Position numbers and translations under genes: made by a program. A stretch of DNA of 64,000 nucleotides from positions 1,116,001-1,180,000 of the forward strand of contig NZ_CP074572.1 of NCBI RefSeq assembly GCF_018394335.1, written 5' to 3'. Under the pieces are notes generated by a model. That model was not told the origin of the DNA. It did no database searches and worked only from the letters and a program-made list of their open reading frames with translations. The DNA is from Shewanella dokdonensis (lineage in GTDB: Bacteria > Pseudomonadota > Gammaproteobacteria > Enterobacterales > Shewanellaceae). Of this stretch, positions 29,446 through 40,047 are shown piece by piece (the first letter of the stretch is position 1; every line of letters begins with the position of its first letter).

Positions 29446-29889
29446 TTATTTTGAATGCTGTTGCAGATTATCCCGTAGGGAAATTATTTTATCTTTTAAT
29501 TCAACTAGTTCAGATTGATCCATCGCGCATGCCTGAAACAAGCACTGATTGATATGTAATGCTTGTGTCCGCAAAGCACTCCCAGCCTCAGTTAAGCCTA
29601 TGCGCAGTGCGCGCTCATCCACTGGATCTTTCAGGCGCTGCACGAGTCCTTCCTGCTCCAAGCGTTTGATCACCGGGGTTAATGCTCCTGATTTTTGCCC
29701 CAATTGCGCCCCGATATCCTTGAGATTTAATTTATCTTCTTGCCACAGGATCAACATCACCAGGTACTGCGGGTAAGTCAGGCCTAATGGTTCCAGCAGG
29801 GGTTTATACAGTTGCGTCATTGTCAGCGATGCTGAATACAGCGCAAAGCAGAGCTGATTATCCAGCGCCAGCGGATCTTTACTGGGCAT
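29446..29889 (-). CDS. ohrR: OhrR, MarR-family peroxide-sensing repressor
   Basis: 147 residues from ATG 29889 (GAGAGAA upstream); the frame is open to 30036 but that part lacks family character. LDNQLCFALYSAS contains the reactive Cys that is oxidised by organic peroxides. A winged helix follows (LNLKDIGAQLGQKSGALTPVIKRLEQEGLVQRL). It represses ohr. Confidence 0.92.
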   Translation of the reverse strand: MPSKDPLALDNQLCFALYSASLTMTQLYKPLLEPLGLTYPQYLVMLILWQEDKLNLKDIGAQLGQKSGALTPVIKRLEQEGLVQRLKDPVDERALRIGLTEAGSALRTQALHINQCLFQACAMDQSELVELKDKIISLRDNLQQHSK

Positions 29890-30070
29890 GTGTGTTCTCT
29901 CATCACCAATCATCTTGTCTATCTTACCTTTGAATCCGCTTGCCACAGAAGCGCTAAAACGGGAAAGCGTAATAACTTTGTACCAAAGTCCAGCTTGAGA
30001 TCGCACTAGATAACCGCCTATGGTGTTATTTTGCACAGTGTTATGCCTACGATGACTTAAAGGAACTCAC

Positions 30071-30583
30071 ATGCCAACGCCATATCCACTGCAAGGAGGT
30101 TGCGATTGCGGTTTTATCCGTTATCGCCTCAACTGTAAACCGTTGATAGTACACTGTTGTCACTGTAGTTGGTGCCAACGCGAAACCGGCTCAGCGTTTG
30201 CGATAAATGCCATGGTGGAAACAGAACATGTCGAACTGTTAAGTGGCGAACCCGAGCTGATCAATACCCCATCGGCCAGTGGACAAGGACAACAGATTGC
30301 CCGCTGTCCACACTGTCATGTGGCATTGTGGAGTCACTACGCAGGCAGTGGCCCATTGACGAGTTTTATCCGAGTGGGAACGCTCGACCAGCCGCAGTTA
30401 CTGCCGCCGGATGTTCATATTTTCACCTCGACAAAACAACCTTGGGTGATCCTGCCAGAAACTACGCCTGTATTTACAGAATATTACGATCGCCAGCAGG
30501 TATGGTGTGGCGAAAGTTTGCAACGCGCAGAGGTGCTGATGCCGAAAATTAAAGCCTATCGGCAATCGCTTAAAACAGCGTAA
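30071..30583 (+). CDS. GFA/CENP-V family zinc protein
   Basis: 170 residues. Zinc-binding cysteines in GGCDCG, HCCHCSWCQRETGSAF and RCPHCHVALWS mark the glutathione-dependent formaldehyde-activating enzyme family. Most members are not proven formaldehyde enzymes, so the activity is open. It stands alone between divergent ohrR and convergent DUF3581. Confidence 0.88.
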   Translation: MPTPYPLQGGCDCGFIRYRLNCKPLIVHCCHCSWCQRETGSAFAINAMVETEHVELLSGEPELINTPSASGQGQQIARCPHCHVALWSHYAGSGPLTSFIRVGTLDQPQLLPPDVHIFTSTKQPWVILPETTPVFTEYYDRQQVWCGESLQRAEVLMPKIKAYRQSLKTA

Positions 30584-30601
30584 CTCACGCGCACAAAAAC
30601 C

Positions 30602-31306
30602 TTACAGGCGAGCCTCGCTACGACGTTGATACTCAGCGATCATGTGATTGATGGCTTCCTGTTCATAAGGCCGTAACCCACTCAGCACCATGGTCTTACG
30701 GCCAGTACCGACCTGTTTACCACCACTGAGCAAGGCAAATTCCAGCAAGACATCACCGCGTTTGCCGTCCACCTGCAACTGCTTGTTCACCAGTTCCAGC
30801 GTCATCTCTTCAAACGCTAAGGTATCCAGTTCAAAACTCATGGTTTCATAGATGACCAGTGGCCGCTCGGGATTGATCATCACCTGGTATTCCTGCATCA
30901 GCGGTACCAGCACATGCACAAAATTAAGCCCAGAAAACGCCACATAGCTACGAATAAAAGCTTCTAGTTGCTGTTCACAATAACGCTGTTCACCGGCGCG
31001 ACTAACTTTGAGGTAGCGCTTGCCTTTTTCATCTTCAATGCCTATCTGCTCATCGCTGGCATCGGGAAAATGCAGTGCAACCGCATCATTCACCATGCCT
31101 TCAAAACGGAACTGCATCTTACAGCTGAGGCCATATTTATCCAGCACCAAGGCAAATAGCAGATCGCCCGGAACACAAAAACGCTTGGCATTTTCATCGT
31201 GCAGCGGGTTAAAGTCGCCCGCGATATCTTTGGCAAAGTCACTGGCCTGCTTTCTGCTGATGACGATACTATTATTTTCTTTTTTAAAATAGTCAGTTAG
31301 AAACAT
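30602..31306 (-). CDS. DUF3581 family protein (hotdog-like)
   Basis: 234 residues, starting MFLTDYFKKENN. The segment ISRKQASDFAKDIAGDFNPLHDENAKRF resembles the dehydratase-type hotdog entry (D-x-N-P-L-H). DUF3581 is typical of Shewanella and relatives. No assigned activity; an acyl-CoA-type hydratase is a possibility from the D-F-N-P-L-H motif. Unbroken. Confidence 0.75.
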   Translation of the reverse strand: MFLTDYFKKENNSIVISRKQASDFAKDIAGDFNPLHDENAKRFCVPGDLLFALVLDKYGLSCKMQFRFEGMVNDAVALHFPDASDEQIGIEDEKGKRYLKVSRAGEQRYCEQQLEAFIRSYVAFSGLNFVHVLVPLMQEYQVMINPERPLVIYETMSFELDTLAFEEMTLELVNKQLQVDGKRGDVLLEFALLSGGKQVGTGRKTMVLSGLRPYEQEAINHMIAEYQRRSEARL

Positions 31307-31420
31307 CTATCAATATTACTCTATTGCTGGCATCGATAATGGGAGTTAAAACCGCCGCACAGTTTATACGTAAACGGCCAAATAACTCACCCGATGACTT
31401 TAAAGCCGAACCTGCCGGAA

Positions 31421-33230
31421 CTAACTGGCCGACGCCTCAGGAGCCAGCAGTTGCAGACTGGCAAATTCGCGATAAAGCGGACTCTGTTGCAACAACTGTT
31501 GGTGAGTACCACTCGCCACTAACTGCCCCTTATCGAATACTAAAATACGATCGGCATTCAGTACCGTTGCCAGCCGATGAGCAATCACCAAGGTGGTGCG
31601 CCCCACCATCAACCTGTCTAAGGCTTTTTCACCATCACTTCGCTAACAGCATCCAGTGCACTGGTGGCTTCATCAAGCAATAACAAGGGACGGTCGGCCA
31701 AAATCGCTCTGGCAATAGAAATGCGCTGCTTCTGACCACCAGATAAACGCACGCCGCGTTCGCCTAAATAGGTCTGATAGCCGTCAGCAAATTCGCGGAT
31801 AAACTCATCGGCATGCGCCGCTTGGCAAGCCGCAATCACTTCTGCTTCGGTTGCATCTGGGCGGCCATAACGCACATTTTCTAGCACACTGTCGGCGAAG
31901 ATCACTGACTCTTGCGGCACCAAGGCAAACTGTGCCCGCAACTGTGCCAGTGATACCTGTGAAATATCCACGCCGTCCAAGGTGATAGCACCTGATGTCG
32001 GCAGATAAAAACGCTGCAACAACTGAAATAACGTGGTTTTACCGGCGCCACTAGGGCCCACCAGTGCCACCCGCTCGCCCGGCTGTACCGTAAAATTCAC
32101 CTGCTGCAATACCGCATCGCCTTGCGCATAGGCAAATTGCAAGTCATGCACCGCCAATGCCCCGCGCAACGGTTGTGGCAACGGTAGCGGATGCAGCGGC
32201 TCAGTAATCGCTACCGGCGAATTGGCTAATTCTAACAGCCGTTCAGTGGCACCGACTGCGCGCTGGATATCCCCCACCACTTCGCTGATGGTTGCTACCG
32301 CGCCCGCGACCATCACCGCATAAAACATGAAAGCGGAAAGTTGCCCGGCGCTGATCCGTCCCTGCATCACATCGTGCGCGCCCACCCAGGTAACAAACAC
32401 GATGGCGCTGATACTCAGCAGCATCACACCAGAAATCAGCAATGATCGATAATAGATACGGCCGCTTGCGGCCTGTAACACCTGCGCCAAATGCTGATCA
32501 AAACGGGTTTTATCACTGGGCTCGTGACCATAAGACTGTACCGTATGGATCTCATGCAAGGTTTCATCCACAAAAGCACCGAGATCGGCCACCTTGTCCT
32601 GACTGCTACGCGCTAACCGTCGCACTTTTCGCCCGAGAATCCCCACGGGCACTAACACCAAAGGCACGGCTAATAATACCAGTGCGGTCAACTTCCAACT
32701 GGTAATACCCATCATCACTAAACCACCGATAACGGTCACCGAGGAGCGGAGCGCCATGGACAGACTTGAGCCGACCACGGTTTGCAGTAACGTGGTGTCA
32801 GCGGTAAAGCGCGAAATCACCTCGCCAGTGCGTAATTTGGCAAAAAGTCTCGGCTCTGCCCCAGTAGTTGCTGATAAACCAAACGCCGGATGTCGTTACT
32901 GACTTTCTCGCCGAGCCAAGTCATCAGATAAAAACGGCAAAATACCGCCGCCGCACTCACCGCGGTAATGGCCAGAATAAACACAATAATCTGGTTCAAT
33001 CGATGCGGATTGCCAGCGGCAAAACCTTGGTCGACCATCATCCGCACGCCCTGCCCCAAAGATAGCCAGGCCAATGAGCCAATCAACAAACAGACCAGGG
33101 CCGTTACCACCCGCCAACGATAGGGCTTCAAAAAGCTTAAAATCCAGGGTAAGACTTTGGAGGAATGGTTTGAGGGCAAGTGATTATTAGCGATGGCATC
33201 AGCAGCGCTGGGAATTTTAGTGTTGGACAA
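31421..33230 (-). CDS. ABC exporter, MsbA-like half transporter, two frame breaks
   Basis: About 603 residues over three frames (to 32817, 32820-31618, 31612-31421). Breaks: T run near 32845 ([16 protein letters not shown]) and A run near 31627 ([16 protein letters not shown]). Six membrane segments in the first half; then Walker [10 protein letters not shown], signature RLSGGQKQR, Walker B LLLLDEAT and the H-loop IAHR. The start is set at TTG 33230 (GTGAGA upstream), since the open frame before it has no family character. Substrate unknown; lipids or drugs are usual for this class. Divergent from DUF2956. Confidence 0.88.
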
Positions 33231-33345
33231 ACGCGTTATCTCACAAAGAAAGCCTGTTGGGATTGTCGCGGGAATTTGCGCTGACGTCCAGCAAGGCAAG
33301 AAAATGTCCGTATAATAGGTGCCATTCAGAATTATCGGAGGTTAT

Positions 33346-33675
33346 ATGCCGAGTAAAACGCCCGTGTCTGCCGAAACTCAGGAGCAGGCATTACAGATCG
33401 CCCGAGCCACCCAAAAACCCGGTCAGACCAAAGAACAAACCCGGCTGATTGCCCAAGGGATTGAAAAAGGCATTGCCGAATACAAGAAGCAACAGAAAGC
33501 CAAAGCGAGAGAACGCGATAAACTGGCCAAAAAACTGCGCGCCACTAAAACACCGATGACCGAAACGGCTAACCCAACAACAATGGTAATGACAAGTTCC
33601 ACATCGAAAGCATGGCTGCCGTGGTTATTACTGTTACTGAGTTGGTTAGTTTTTACCGCTAGTTGGCTGCTTTAA
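33346..33675 (+). CDS. DUF2956 family single-pass membrane protein
   Basis: 109 residues. ATG 33346 follows GGAGG. The N-terminal half (SAETQEQALQIARATQKPGQTKEQT, then GIEKGIAEYKKQQK) is the DUF2956 signature; the C-terminus is one hydrophobic helix (WLPWLLLLLSWLVF). Tail-anchored small protein of unknown role, found in Shewanella and Vibrio. Convergent with the next gene, overlapping it by 4 bp. Confidence 0.82.
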   Translation: MPSKTPVSAETQEQALQIARATQKPGQTKEQTRLIAQGIEKGIAEYKKQQKAKARERDKLAKKLRATKTPMTETANPTTMVMTSSTSKAWLPWLLLLLSWLVFTASWLL

Positions 33676-33980
33676 GCCTTTGGTAACTGCAATATCAATT
33701 CTATCTGAGTTAAGTGGGTGCCAACCCAGGCACTGTTTATCGGCCCCCAGGTTTTGATGTGATAGTGTCCGGCATTATTGCGGCCGCCATCTTGAATAAA
33801 TTCGACGCTAATGCCGATATCGCTGAATGCCGCAATGGCATCTTGCAAGGTACGCCGCGGCATACCTGTCTGTTTTTGCAAAGACAACAGATTGTGTTGC
33901 TGGTCATCAATCAGATGGGCCAGATAAAGCTTCCGCAAAAACGCGATTTGCTGTTTGGTGACATGCTCAGGTTGCAACAT
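33672..33980 (-). CDS. Small winged helix-turn-helix protein
   Basis: 102 residues. VTKQQIAFLRKLYLAHLID then LQKQTGMPRRTLQDAIAAFSDIGISVEFI reads as a winged helix with recognition helix at RRTLQDAIAAF and the wing at GRNNAGHYHIKTWGPIN. I do not recognise the named family. Could be a DNA-binding regulator of unknown targets. Confidence 0.65.
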   Translation of the reverse strand: MLQPEHVTKQQIAFLRKLYLAHLIDDQQHNLLSLQKQTGMPRRTLQDAIAAFSDIGISVEFIQDGGRNNAGHYHIKTWGPINSAWVGTHLTQIELILQLPKA

Positions 33981-34216
33981 ACACTCGTTCCGCCGTGCGC
34001 GCCCCCAATGGCCGCAACAACATATTGTTATAAATTTAATGACGTAAAACTAATTGATAAGGCTATCAAGACACAAGCTTAACATTGCGACAGCAAGCGC
34101 TAGCTCACAGCCGCAAACACCTCCACCAGTGCCACCAAAGCACCGGAAATATTTCGTGAATATCGCCGCTTAGCTCATGGAACCCAGAGTTCTGCCTCTG
34201 GGCTCAGTCCATAACG

Positions 34217-34648
34217 CTATTTCACCACAAGTACCGGACAGGTAGACTTATTGGCGATTTCCTCAGACACATTGGTATTGAGGAAGTGGCTCAAACCACT
34301 ACGCCCGTGACTTGCGAGCACTATCATGCCGACATCGGCATCTTTGGCTTCGGTGAGAATTTCTTCCACCGGATCACCGCGACGGATAATAGTTTCCACA
34401 TGCAGGGAAGTGTCTAACTGCGCCAGCAACTTATGCATACTGTCTGCTGCCGCTTTTTCCATGCTCTGTGCTAACTCTTCCGGTGTCACGATCAGCAATT
34501 GATAACTGGCATCAGCAACGGGCTGATCCACTACGTGCAGAATACGTAATCCCACTTGGTAATGGTTTGCCATATCAATAGCATATCTGAGTGCATGCGA
34601 TGCCGTATCAGAAAAATCTGTCGGCCACAGGATATCTTTGTCGCGCAT
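34217..34648 (-). CDS. Universal stress protein (UspA family)
   Basis: 143 residues from ATG 34648, which AAGGAGG precedes; the ATG at 34651 is too close to it. ILWPTDFSDTASHALRYAI begins the Usp fold and GSRGSGLS-type loop appears as ASHGRSGLSHFLNTNVSEEI, the ATP-binding class. Soluble. Downstream of the SpoIIAA-like gene and probably in the same unit, with 94 bp between. Confidence 0.9.
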   Translation of the reverse strand: MRDKDILWPTDFSDTASHALRYAIDMANHYQVGLRILHVVDQPVADASYQLLIVTPEELAQSMEKAAADSMHKLLAQLDTSLHVETIIRRGDPVEEILTEAKDADVGMIVLASHGRSGLSHFLNTNVSEEIANKSTCPVLVVK

Positions 34649-34742
34649 CATGACCTCCTTGCGGGAATGACTTCCCAGAGTATCAAATCGCAGGATTACA
34701 GAATGGACTCCTGCATTCTGCAAACCAGTTTCTGGTTACCAC

Positions 34743-35125
34743 TTACGCCTGTAACCAAGCCACGGCCTCCTGCCGATCTTCAAAAATTTCACCGCAGAGG
34801 GCGTAAACCAATCAGCCATCCGCGCCATCCATTCATGCCAGCCACGGCTACCCAAGATAGCCATCTTCTTGAATTCCCGGCCATGTTTGATCCCTAATTT
34901 CAGATCGTCCCACATCGCCCTGGCTTCCCAACCCTCCATGTCGGTGACATCCAGCAAAGCAAAAATTTGTGGCTGTATCACCCCGTCAATGGCAGCTTCC
35001 AATAGCGGAACCATGTGCTCGTAATCCTCGTGAGTCAGCGTACCGCTAGCTTTGATAAACAACACAAAATCAGCACCGCCATGATTCTCAATACCAATGG
35101 AAATTCCATGTACTTTCATATTCAT
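34743..35125 (-). CDS. SpoIIAA-like (STAS fold) protein, frame broken near the end
   Basis: 127 residues. The ATG at 35125 follows AAGGAG. Central part LLDVTDMEGWEARAMWDDLKLGIKHGREFKKMAILG is the SpoIIAA-like (PF11964) signature. The break is in a T run near 34784: one more base gives AVKFFEDRQEAVAWLQA and a stop at 34743. Members may bind lipids or nucleotides; function unproven. A FNR/CRP-like site lies about 72 bp upstream. Confidence 0.8.
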
Positions 35126-35196
35126 AGTGAACTCCTTGTGCATCATTTTTGCAACTCCTTTACAAATAAGTCTAGTAAGCGAATCCGTGCTTTTCC

Positions 35197-35210
35197 GTGA
35201 TCATGATCAA
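35197..35210. promoter_or_regulatory. FNR/CRP-like site GTGATCATGATCAA
   Basis: Matches TTGAT-N4-ATCAA at 9 of 10 positions. It lies between the divergent SpoIIAA-like/uspA unit and the aldehyde dehydrogenase. FNR (EtrA) and CRP sites look alike in Shewanella, so the factor is open. Confidence 0.5.
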
Positions 35211-35286
35211 TATCGTCAGGCAGTTGTCTGGAAGGCCATGCTGGCTTAGCATGACACTATCAGGGACAGCTACGAGTGCCAGCATC

Positions 35287-36702
35287 ATGGAACCATCAAT
35301 TACTGAGGCGTTACCGCAACTACTACAACGTCAACAACAGGCGTTTCTGGCACAGCCTGATCCTGAGCTGGCACAGCGCCTCGCGACATTGCAAGCGCTA
35401 AAGCGGGCGTTACTTAGCACTTACCCACAACTGCTGAGCGCCATGAGCCGTGATTTTGGTCATCGCAGTGACTACGACAGTCTGCTGGCAGACGTGTTAC
35501 CTGTGCTCAATTATCTTAAGTATTGTCAGCGCAACCTGCGCCGCTGGATGCGGCCACAACGACGTCACAGCGGCCTGTTGCTTGCGCCCAGTAACATCAA
35601 GGTTCACTACCAACCTAAAGGCGTATGCGGCATTATCGTTCCCTGGAACTTTCCTGTGATGCTATCACTCAGCCCGCTGATCAGTGCCTTGGCCGCCGGT
35701 AACCGGGTCATGTTGAAGCTGTCGGAGTTTACACCGCAAACCAACCAAATTTTGCGGCAACTGCTGGCGCAGGCGTTTGATGAAACCCAGGTAGCGGTAA
35801 TCGAAGGAGATGCCAAAATCGCGGCGGCTTTTGCGGCGCTACCGTTCGATCATCTGCTGTTTACTGGGGCAACGAGTATTGGCAAGTCGGTAATGCAAGC
35901 TGCCGCCAACAATCTGACCCCGGTGACACTGGAATTGGGAGGAAAATCCCCCGCCATCATTGCCGATGACATGCCGCTAGCGGTAGCGGTTGAACGATTG
36001 TTGTATGGCAAAACCCTCAATGCCGGGCAAACTTGTGTCGCACCGGATTACATTCTCTGCCCACAACACAAAGTGGCCGAGTTTGTCCGGCAGTGGCAAA
36101 CCGCCTTCCAGCAGATGTACCCCGATTTTGCTCACAACACAGATTACAGCTTTATTATCAATGACCGTCACCAACAACGATTGCTAGGGCTGCTCGACGA
36201 TGCCACAGCCAAAGGTGCCACAGGTGTTCCTGCATCGGGCGACCTCGAAAACTTCAAGCAACAACGCCAATGGCCCACTATTTTGCTCACGGGCGTGACT
36301 GATGACATGAGCGTTATGCAACAGGAGATTTTTGGTCCACTACTTCCCATCATCGGTTACCAAACGGTGGAGCAAGCTCTGGATTATATTCGACAAAGGC
36401 CAAGACCATTGGCGCTGTACCTGCTGACATTTGACCCACAATTACAGCAACAGCTATTGCAGCAGACCCATTCTGGAGGCGTATGTATTAACGATTCGCT
36501 TTATCACGTGGCCGCGGATGATGCCCCGTTTGGCGGCGTTGGCTCTTCGGGGATGGGACATTATCACGGCGTTGAAGGATTCCGGGAGTTCAGCCATGCC
36601 CGTACTGTATTAGCTAAAGGACGACTCAATCCAGCAAAATTGATGCAACCACCCTATCGCCGTTGGTGGCAAAAATTACTACTCAGATATTTGTTGCGCT
36701 GA
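35287..36702 (+). CDS. Coniferyl-aldehyde dehydrogenase-type NAD(P) aldehyde dehydrogenase
   Basis: 471 residues from ATG 35287; upstream in-frame codons to 35197 are not family-like. Motifs: VPWNFPVMLS, catalytic Glu in LELGGKSPAII, Cys in NAGQTCVAPDYI, and PFGGVGSSGMG near the end, followed by a C-terminal basic hydrophobic tail that is typical for this class (long-chain or aromatic aldehydes). Stands alone. Unbroken. Confidence 0.9.
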   Translation: MEPSITEALPQLLQRQQQAFLAQPDPELAQRLATLQALKRALLSTYPQLLSAMSRDFGHRSDYDSLLADVLPVLNYLKYCQRNLRRWMRPQRRHSGLLLAPSNIKVHYQPKGVCGIIVPWNFPVMLSLSPLISALAAGNRVMLKLSEFTPQTNQILRQLLAQAFDETQVAVIEGDAKIAAAFAALPFDHLLFTGATSIGKSVMQAAANNLTPVTLELGGKSPAIIADDMPLAVAVERLLYGKTLNAGQTCVAPDYILCPQHKVAEFVRQWQTAFQQMYPDFAHNTDYSFIINDRHQQRLLGLLDDATAKGATGVPASGDLENFKQQRQWPTILLTGVTDDMSVMQQEIFGPLLPIIGYQTVEQALDYIRQRPRPLALYLLTFDPQLQQQLLQQTHSGGVCINDSLYHVAADDAPFGGVGSSGMGHYHGVEGFREFSHARTVLAKGRLNPAKLMQPPYRRWWQKLLLRYLLR

Positions 36703-36835
36703 CCAGACTTTAGGTTGTTTCTAAGATATTCTTGCGGTGTTAATAATATGGTTAAATTCGCAAAATTATCGCGAAGATCCACAATCTGTTACGGGATATT
36801 AAAAATAACCATTTGATATTTATCGATTATTTTTG

Positions 36836-36851
36836 TGGCATTTGTTTTGCT
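36836..36851 (+). promoter_or_regulatory. Sigma-54 promoter candidate (TGGCATTTGTTTTGCT)
   Basis: Matches the sigma-54 consensus TGGCAY-N5-TTGCW with exact spacing. It is 33 bp before the ATG of the PspB-like gene, in an AT-rich gap. Confidence 0.65.
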
Positions 36852-36883
36852 TAACTTCAGTTTTAATTAGTCGGGAGTAAACC

Positions 36884-37099
36884 ATGGGACCGTTCGAAGT
36901 AGCCGTTGTCGCTATTGTGTGTGGCATTATCTACAAGCTTGCCAACACTTATCTTGAACATAAGGGTGCAATTGTCGCAGAGCAGGAACTGAGCCAAATG
37001 CGCCAAGAGATGAACGAGATGAAACAGCGCCTGATCACCCTAGAAAGCATAGTGACGGATGAAGGCTACCAACTAAAAAGCAAAATCGATAATCTTTGA
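36884..37099 (+). CDS. PspB-like small membrane protein
   Basis: 71 residues. GGGAGT precedes ATG 36884. One membrane helix (residues 4-20) is followed by a charged helix and the segment MKQRLITLESIVTDEGY, as in PspB (helix, coil, LESIL). PspB helps PspC sense membrane damage. The N-terminal half is not a close match, so the call is PspB-like. No pspC or pspF adjoins. The sigma-54 type promoter upstream fits control by PspF. Standing alone between aldehyde dehydrogenase and btuF. Confidence 0.6.
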   Translation: MGPFEVAVVAIVCGIIYKLANTYLEHKGAIVAEQELSQMRQEMNEMKQRLITLESIVTDEGYQLKSKIDNL

Positions 37100-37136
37100 A
37101 GCACATATCAGCCCGCCATCACTCACGAACTCTAAG

Positions 37137-37161
37137 CGCCAGCTAAAACGTTTTGCTGGCG
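37137..37161. terminator. Hairpin between the PspB-like gene and btuF
   Basis: Stem CGCCAGC / GCTGGCG with the loop TAAAACGTTTT, itself self-complementary. Between two convergent genes, so it may serve both. Confidence 0.5.
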
Positions 37162-37168
37162 TCCATGA

Positions 37169-37985
37169 TTAATGCCGCTCACGAGCTTGGTCTAAGATCT
37201 GACATAATTGCGCTAACCCCTGTAGCAATCTGGGGTTGGCCGTTGCAACAAGTCGGCATCAATGGTGTAAATCTGTTGCTTTTTAACGGCGGGAATTTCT
37301 GGCCACTGTTGCCAGTTCAGTGCTTGAGCGTTCCCCGTTTCAGCGGTTCTGATAATCACTTGGGGTTGACGTAACAACACGGCTTCCAGACTCACTTGTG
37401 GATAGGCATTGGCGGCATCAACAAACACATTGTCAGCACGACACACAGGTAGCAATTGCTGCATCCAACTGCCTTTTGCCACTGTCATCAACGGATTTGA
37501 CCACAACTGATAAAACACTTTTATCGGGGTTTTGCTGGCATTTTGCTGTTGAATGGTTTGCAGCTGTTTTGTATATGCTGCGGCGGCTTGTTCAGCCTGA
37601 ACTTCATGTCCGGTAAGCTTGCCCAATTGCCGTAAATCTTTAGCGACATCCTGCAATGTATGCGGTTCGCTAACGTACAGCTTCAGTCCCAGTTGGCGGA
37701 TCTTGGCAATGTCCTGAGCCTGATTACCATCCCCCACACAACCACTAAATCTGGGGCATAGGCCAACAGCTTGTCGAGTTGGATACCATAATTGCCGCCG
37801 ATACGAGGGATCTGTTTGGCGGCTTCTGGATAGTCCGCAAAATCGGTAGTGGCAACAATCGCGTCACCAGCACCGATGGCATACAGTAATTCAACCGTAT
37901 GCGGAGATAACGCCACAATACGTTTGGCAACATCTGCCACGGCTGACACTGAAAACATCAGCAGCACCAAGCAACACCATCTCAT
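37169..37985 (-). CDS. btuF: Periplasmic vitamin B12-binding protein BtuF, two frame breaks
   Basis: About 272 residues. Signal peptide (MRWCCLVLLMFSVSAVADV), then RIVALSPHTVELLYAIGAGDAIVATTDFADYPEAAK, the typical cobalamin-binding start. Breaks: five-G run near 37736 (VVVWGDGNQAQDI) and a C run near 37230 (RPTPRLLQGLAQLCQ), after which the frame reaches TAA at 37169. It delivers B12 to BtuCD; those genes are 17 kb away at 54261-56134. Iron-siderophore binding is a less likely alternative. Confidence 0.88.
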
Positions 37986-38090
37986 AGCTATTTTTCCACC
38001 AGCATTAAAGCAGCATAAATCTTCTTAAGATAAGAGCGGGGACAGTATAGCGATATGGAGCAAAGATCAATGTAGATGAATGGGGGCAGA

Positions 38091-38121
38091 TGGCAGGCAA
38101 TGAACCAAAGTTTGCCTGCCA
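38091..38121. terminator. Hairpin after the first chemoreceptor gene
   Basis: Stem TGGCAGGCAA / TTGCCTGCCA, 11-nt loop, 8 bp from the stop of the minus-strand gene. No T run. Confidence 0.5.
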
Positions 38122-38128
38122 GCAGAAA

Positions 38129-40047
38129 TTACAGTTTGAAGTGACTGAGCAATCCCTTCAACTGTAACCCGAGCGAAGCAACACCTTCGGTGGCTTGCGC
38201 GGTTTCTTCGGATGCCTGAGCCGTCTGCTCCGCAATATCCCGCACTCGCACCACGCTCTTATTAATATCTTCTGCCACCGCGCTCTGTTGTTCCGCTGCC
38301 GCAGCAATCTGATGGTTCATATCCTGAATTTTCGCCACGGCGCGAGCAATATCGTCCAGCATGCTGCCAGACTTGCGAGACAAGCCTACCGCTTCTTCGC
38401 TAAGTTCACGGCTGCGCGCCATCTTCTGCACTGACTCCTGAGTTCCGTGTTGCAGATTGGAAATCAGTTTCTCAATTTCTTCAGTGGAAGCCTGAGTCCG
38501 GCTGGCAAGGTTACGGACTTCGTCGGCAACCACCGCAAATCCACGACCAGCTTCACCAGCGCGCGCAGCTTCAATGGCGGCATTCAGTGCTAACAAGTTA
38601 GTCTGTTCAGCAACCGCTTTGATCACATCCAACACCGAACCAATGCTGTCACTTTCGGCTTTCAGCTCTGTCATCGCTTCAGCGGTACTGGCGATTTCAG
38701 CAGATAGGCGTTCAATGTGCTGCACGGCTTCTGACACCATCTTGTTGCCAGTGGCGGTGACGTTATCCGCTTCCATTGCCGCTTGCGCCGCCTGTTCCGC
38801 GTTACCAGCCACTTCCTGTACCGAGGCGGTCATTTCGTTAATTGCCGCGGCGACCTGATCGGTTTCACTACGCTGACTCTGCATACCGGCACTGTTTTGT
38901 TCCGATACCGCAGATAGCTGTTCTGCCGAGCTAGCAAGCTGCACAACGCTGCCATCAATCTGCCCCATGACATCCTTGAGGGTATCGTTCATTTCCCCCA
39001 TTGCCTGCAGCAATGTGCCTAATTCATCTTTACGTTCGCTGCGGATATGCTGTGTCAAATCACCAGCAGCGATGCGGCGCGCGGCACTGACGGTTTGCTG
39101 CAAAGGCACAATGATCTGTTTGGTGATGAGCAACGAACATCCAACGCCCAAGACAAGCGCCAACACCGCAACAATAAGCACCAGTAGCTTGGCTCGGTCT
39201 CCATCAGCCAAACGCTTAGCTGATTGAGACTCCACCAAATTGGTAACATTGGTGAGTAGCGATGACGCATCCAGCTCCAGCGTGGCTTTGGTATCGCTAA
39301 TGCTCTGGTCAATATTGACCAAGCCATCAAGTTTGGCTTCATAGTCATTAAGCCCGGCCAATGCGCCGTTGAGTAGTTCCTGCTCAGTTGCCGCCACGGT
39401 TAAAGCCTGCCCTTGACGCCGAATATCGGCAATCTGCTGCTTAGCACCATCTAAATGCTTTTGCGTTGGCTCAAATACGTAACCACGCACGTGGTAACGC
39501 ATCATGGCAATCTGTTGGTTTATCCGGGCAGCACTCAACGCTGCTGCCAGCTATCTGCCAGTTGTGATTGTTGTCCAATATGTTGTTCTAACTTAGAAAA
39601 ATCACCGATGACATTATTACCTATTGCCACCCAAGCTTTACGTAGTGCGGCTTTATCTGTCTGCAACTGCTTTATCTGATTAAACCCTTTTTCATATTTA
39701 GCCAGGGCTGATTGGGCGTCACGAATATGCTGTTGATCTGTAACATCGGCGTAAGTTGCTGCCTCACGTTGTAGTGCTTCGTGAGCCTTGGCAATCAGTT
39801 CATCAAACTGCGACAGCTGCTGTTGGCTACCCGTTTGCATAAAGTCCTGACGGATAACCTTGAGTTGATAGAGTACATCCTTCAACTCAGATGCCACCGC
39901 CACTTTATGACTGCGGTCGATCATCATTCCAACACCGCTGTAGCCAACCCAAGCCATAACAAACGTTAGCAACACAACTAAACCGAAGCCCACGCCCAGC
40001 TTGCGGGAAACAGCAATGTTATCCAATAAACGGTGTAATAGTGTCAT
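38129..40047 (-). CDS. Methyl-accepting chemotaxis protein with helical periplasmic domain, frame broken once
   Basis: About 639 residues in two frames (40047-39535 and 39538-38129). Membrane helix at residues 19-40, a periplasmic all-helical sensor to about 275 (long bundle with [10 protein letters not shown], like the HBM class), second membrane helix, HAMP, and the signalling domain with [35 protein letters not shown] split here as [20 protein letters not shown]. The break near 39540 lacks one base ([14 protein letters not shown]). Ligand unknown; HBM receptors often sense organic acids. Confidence 0.9.
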
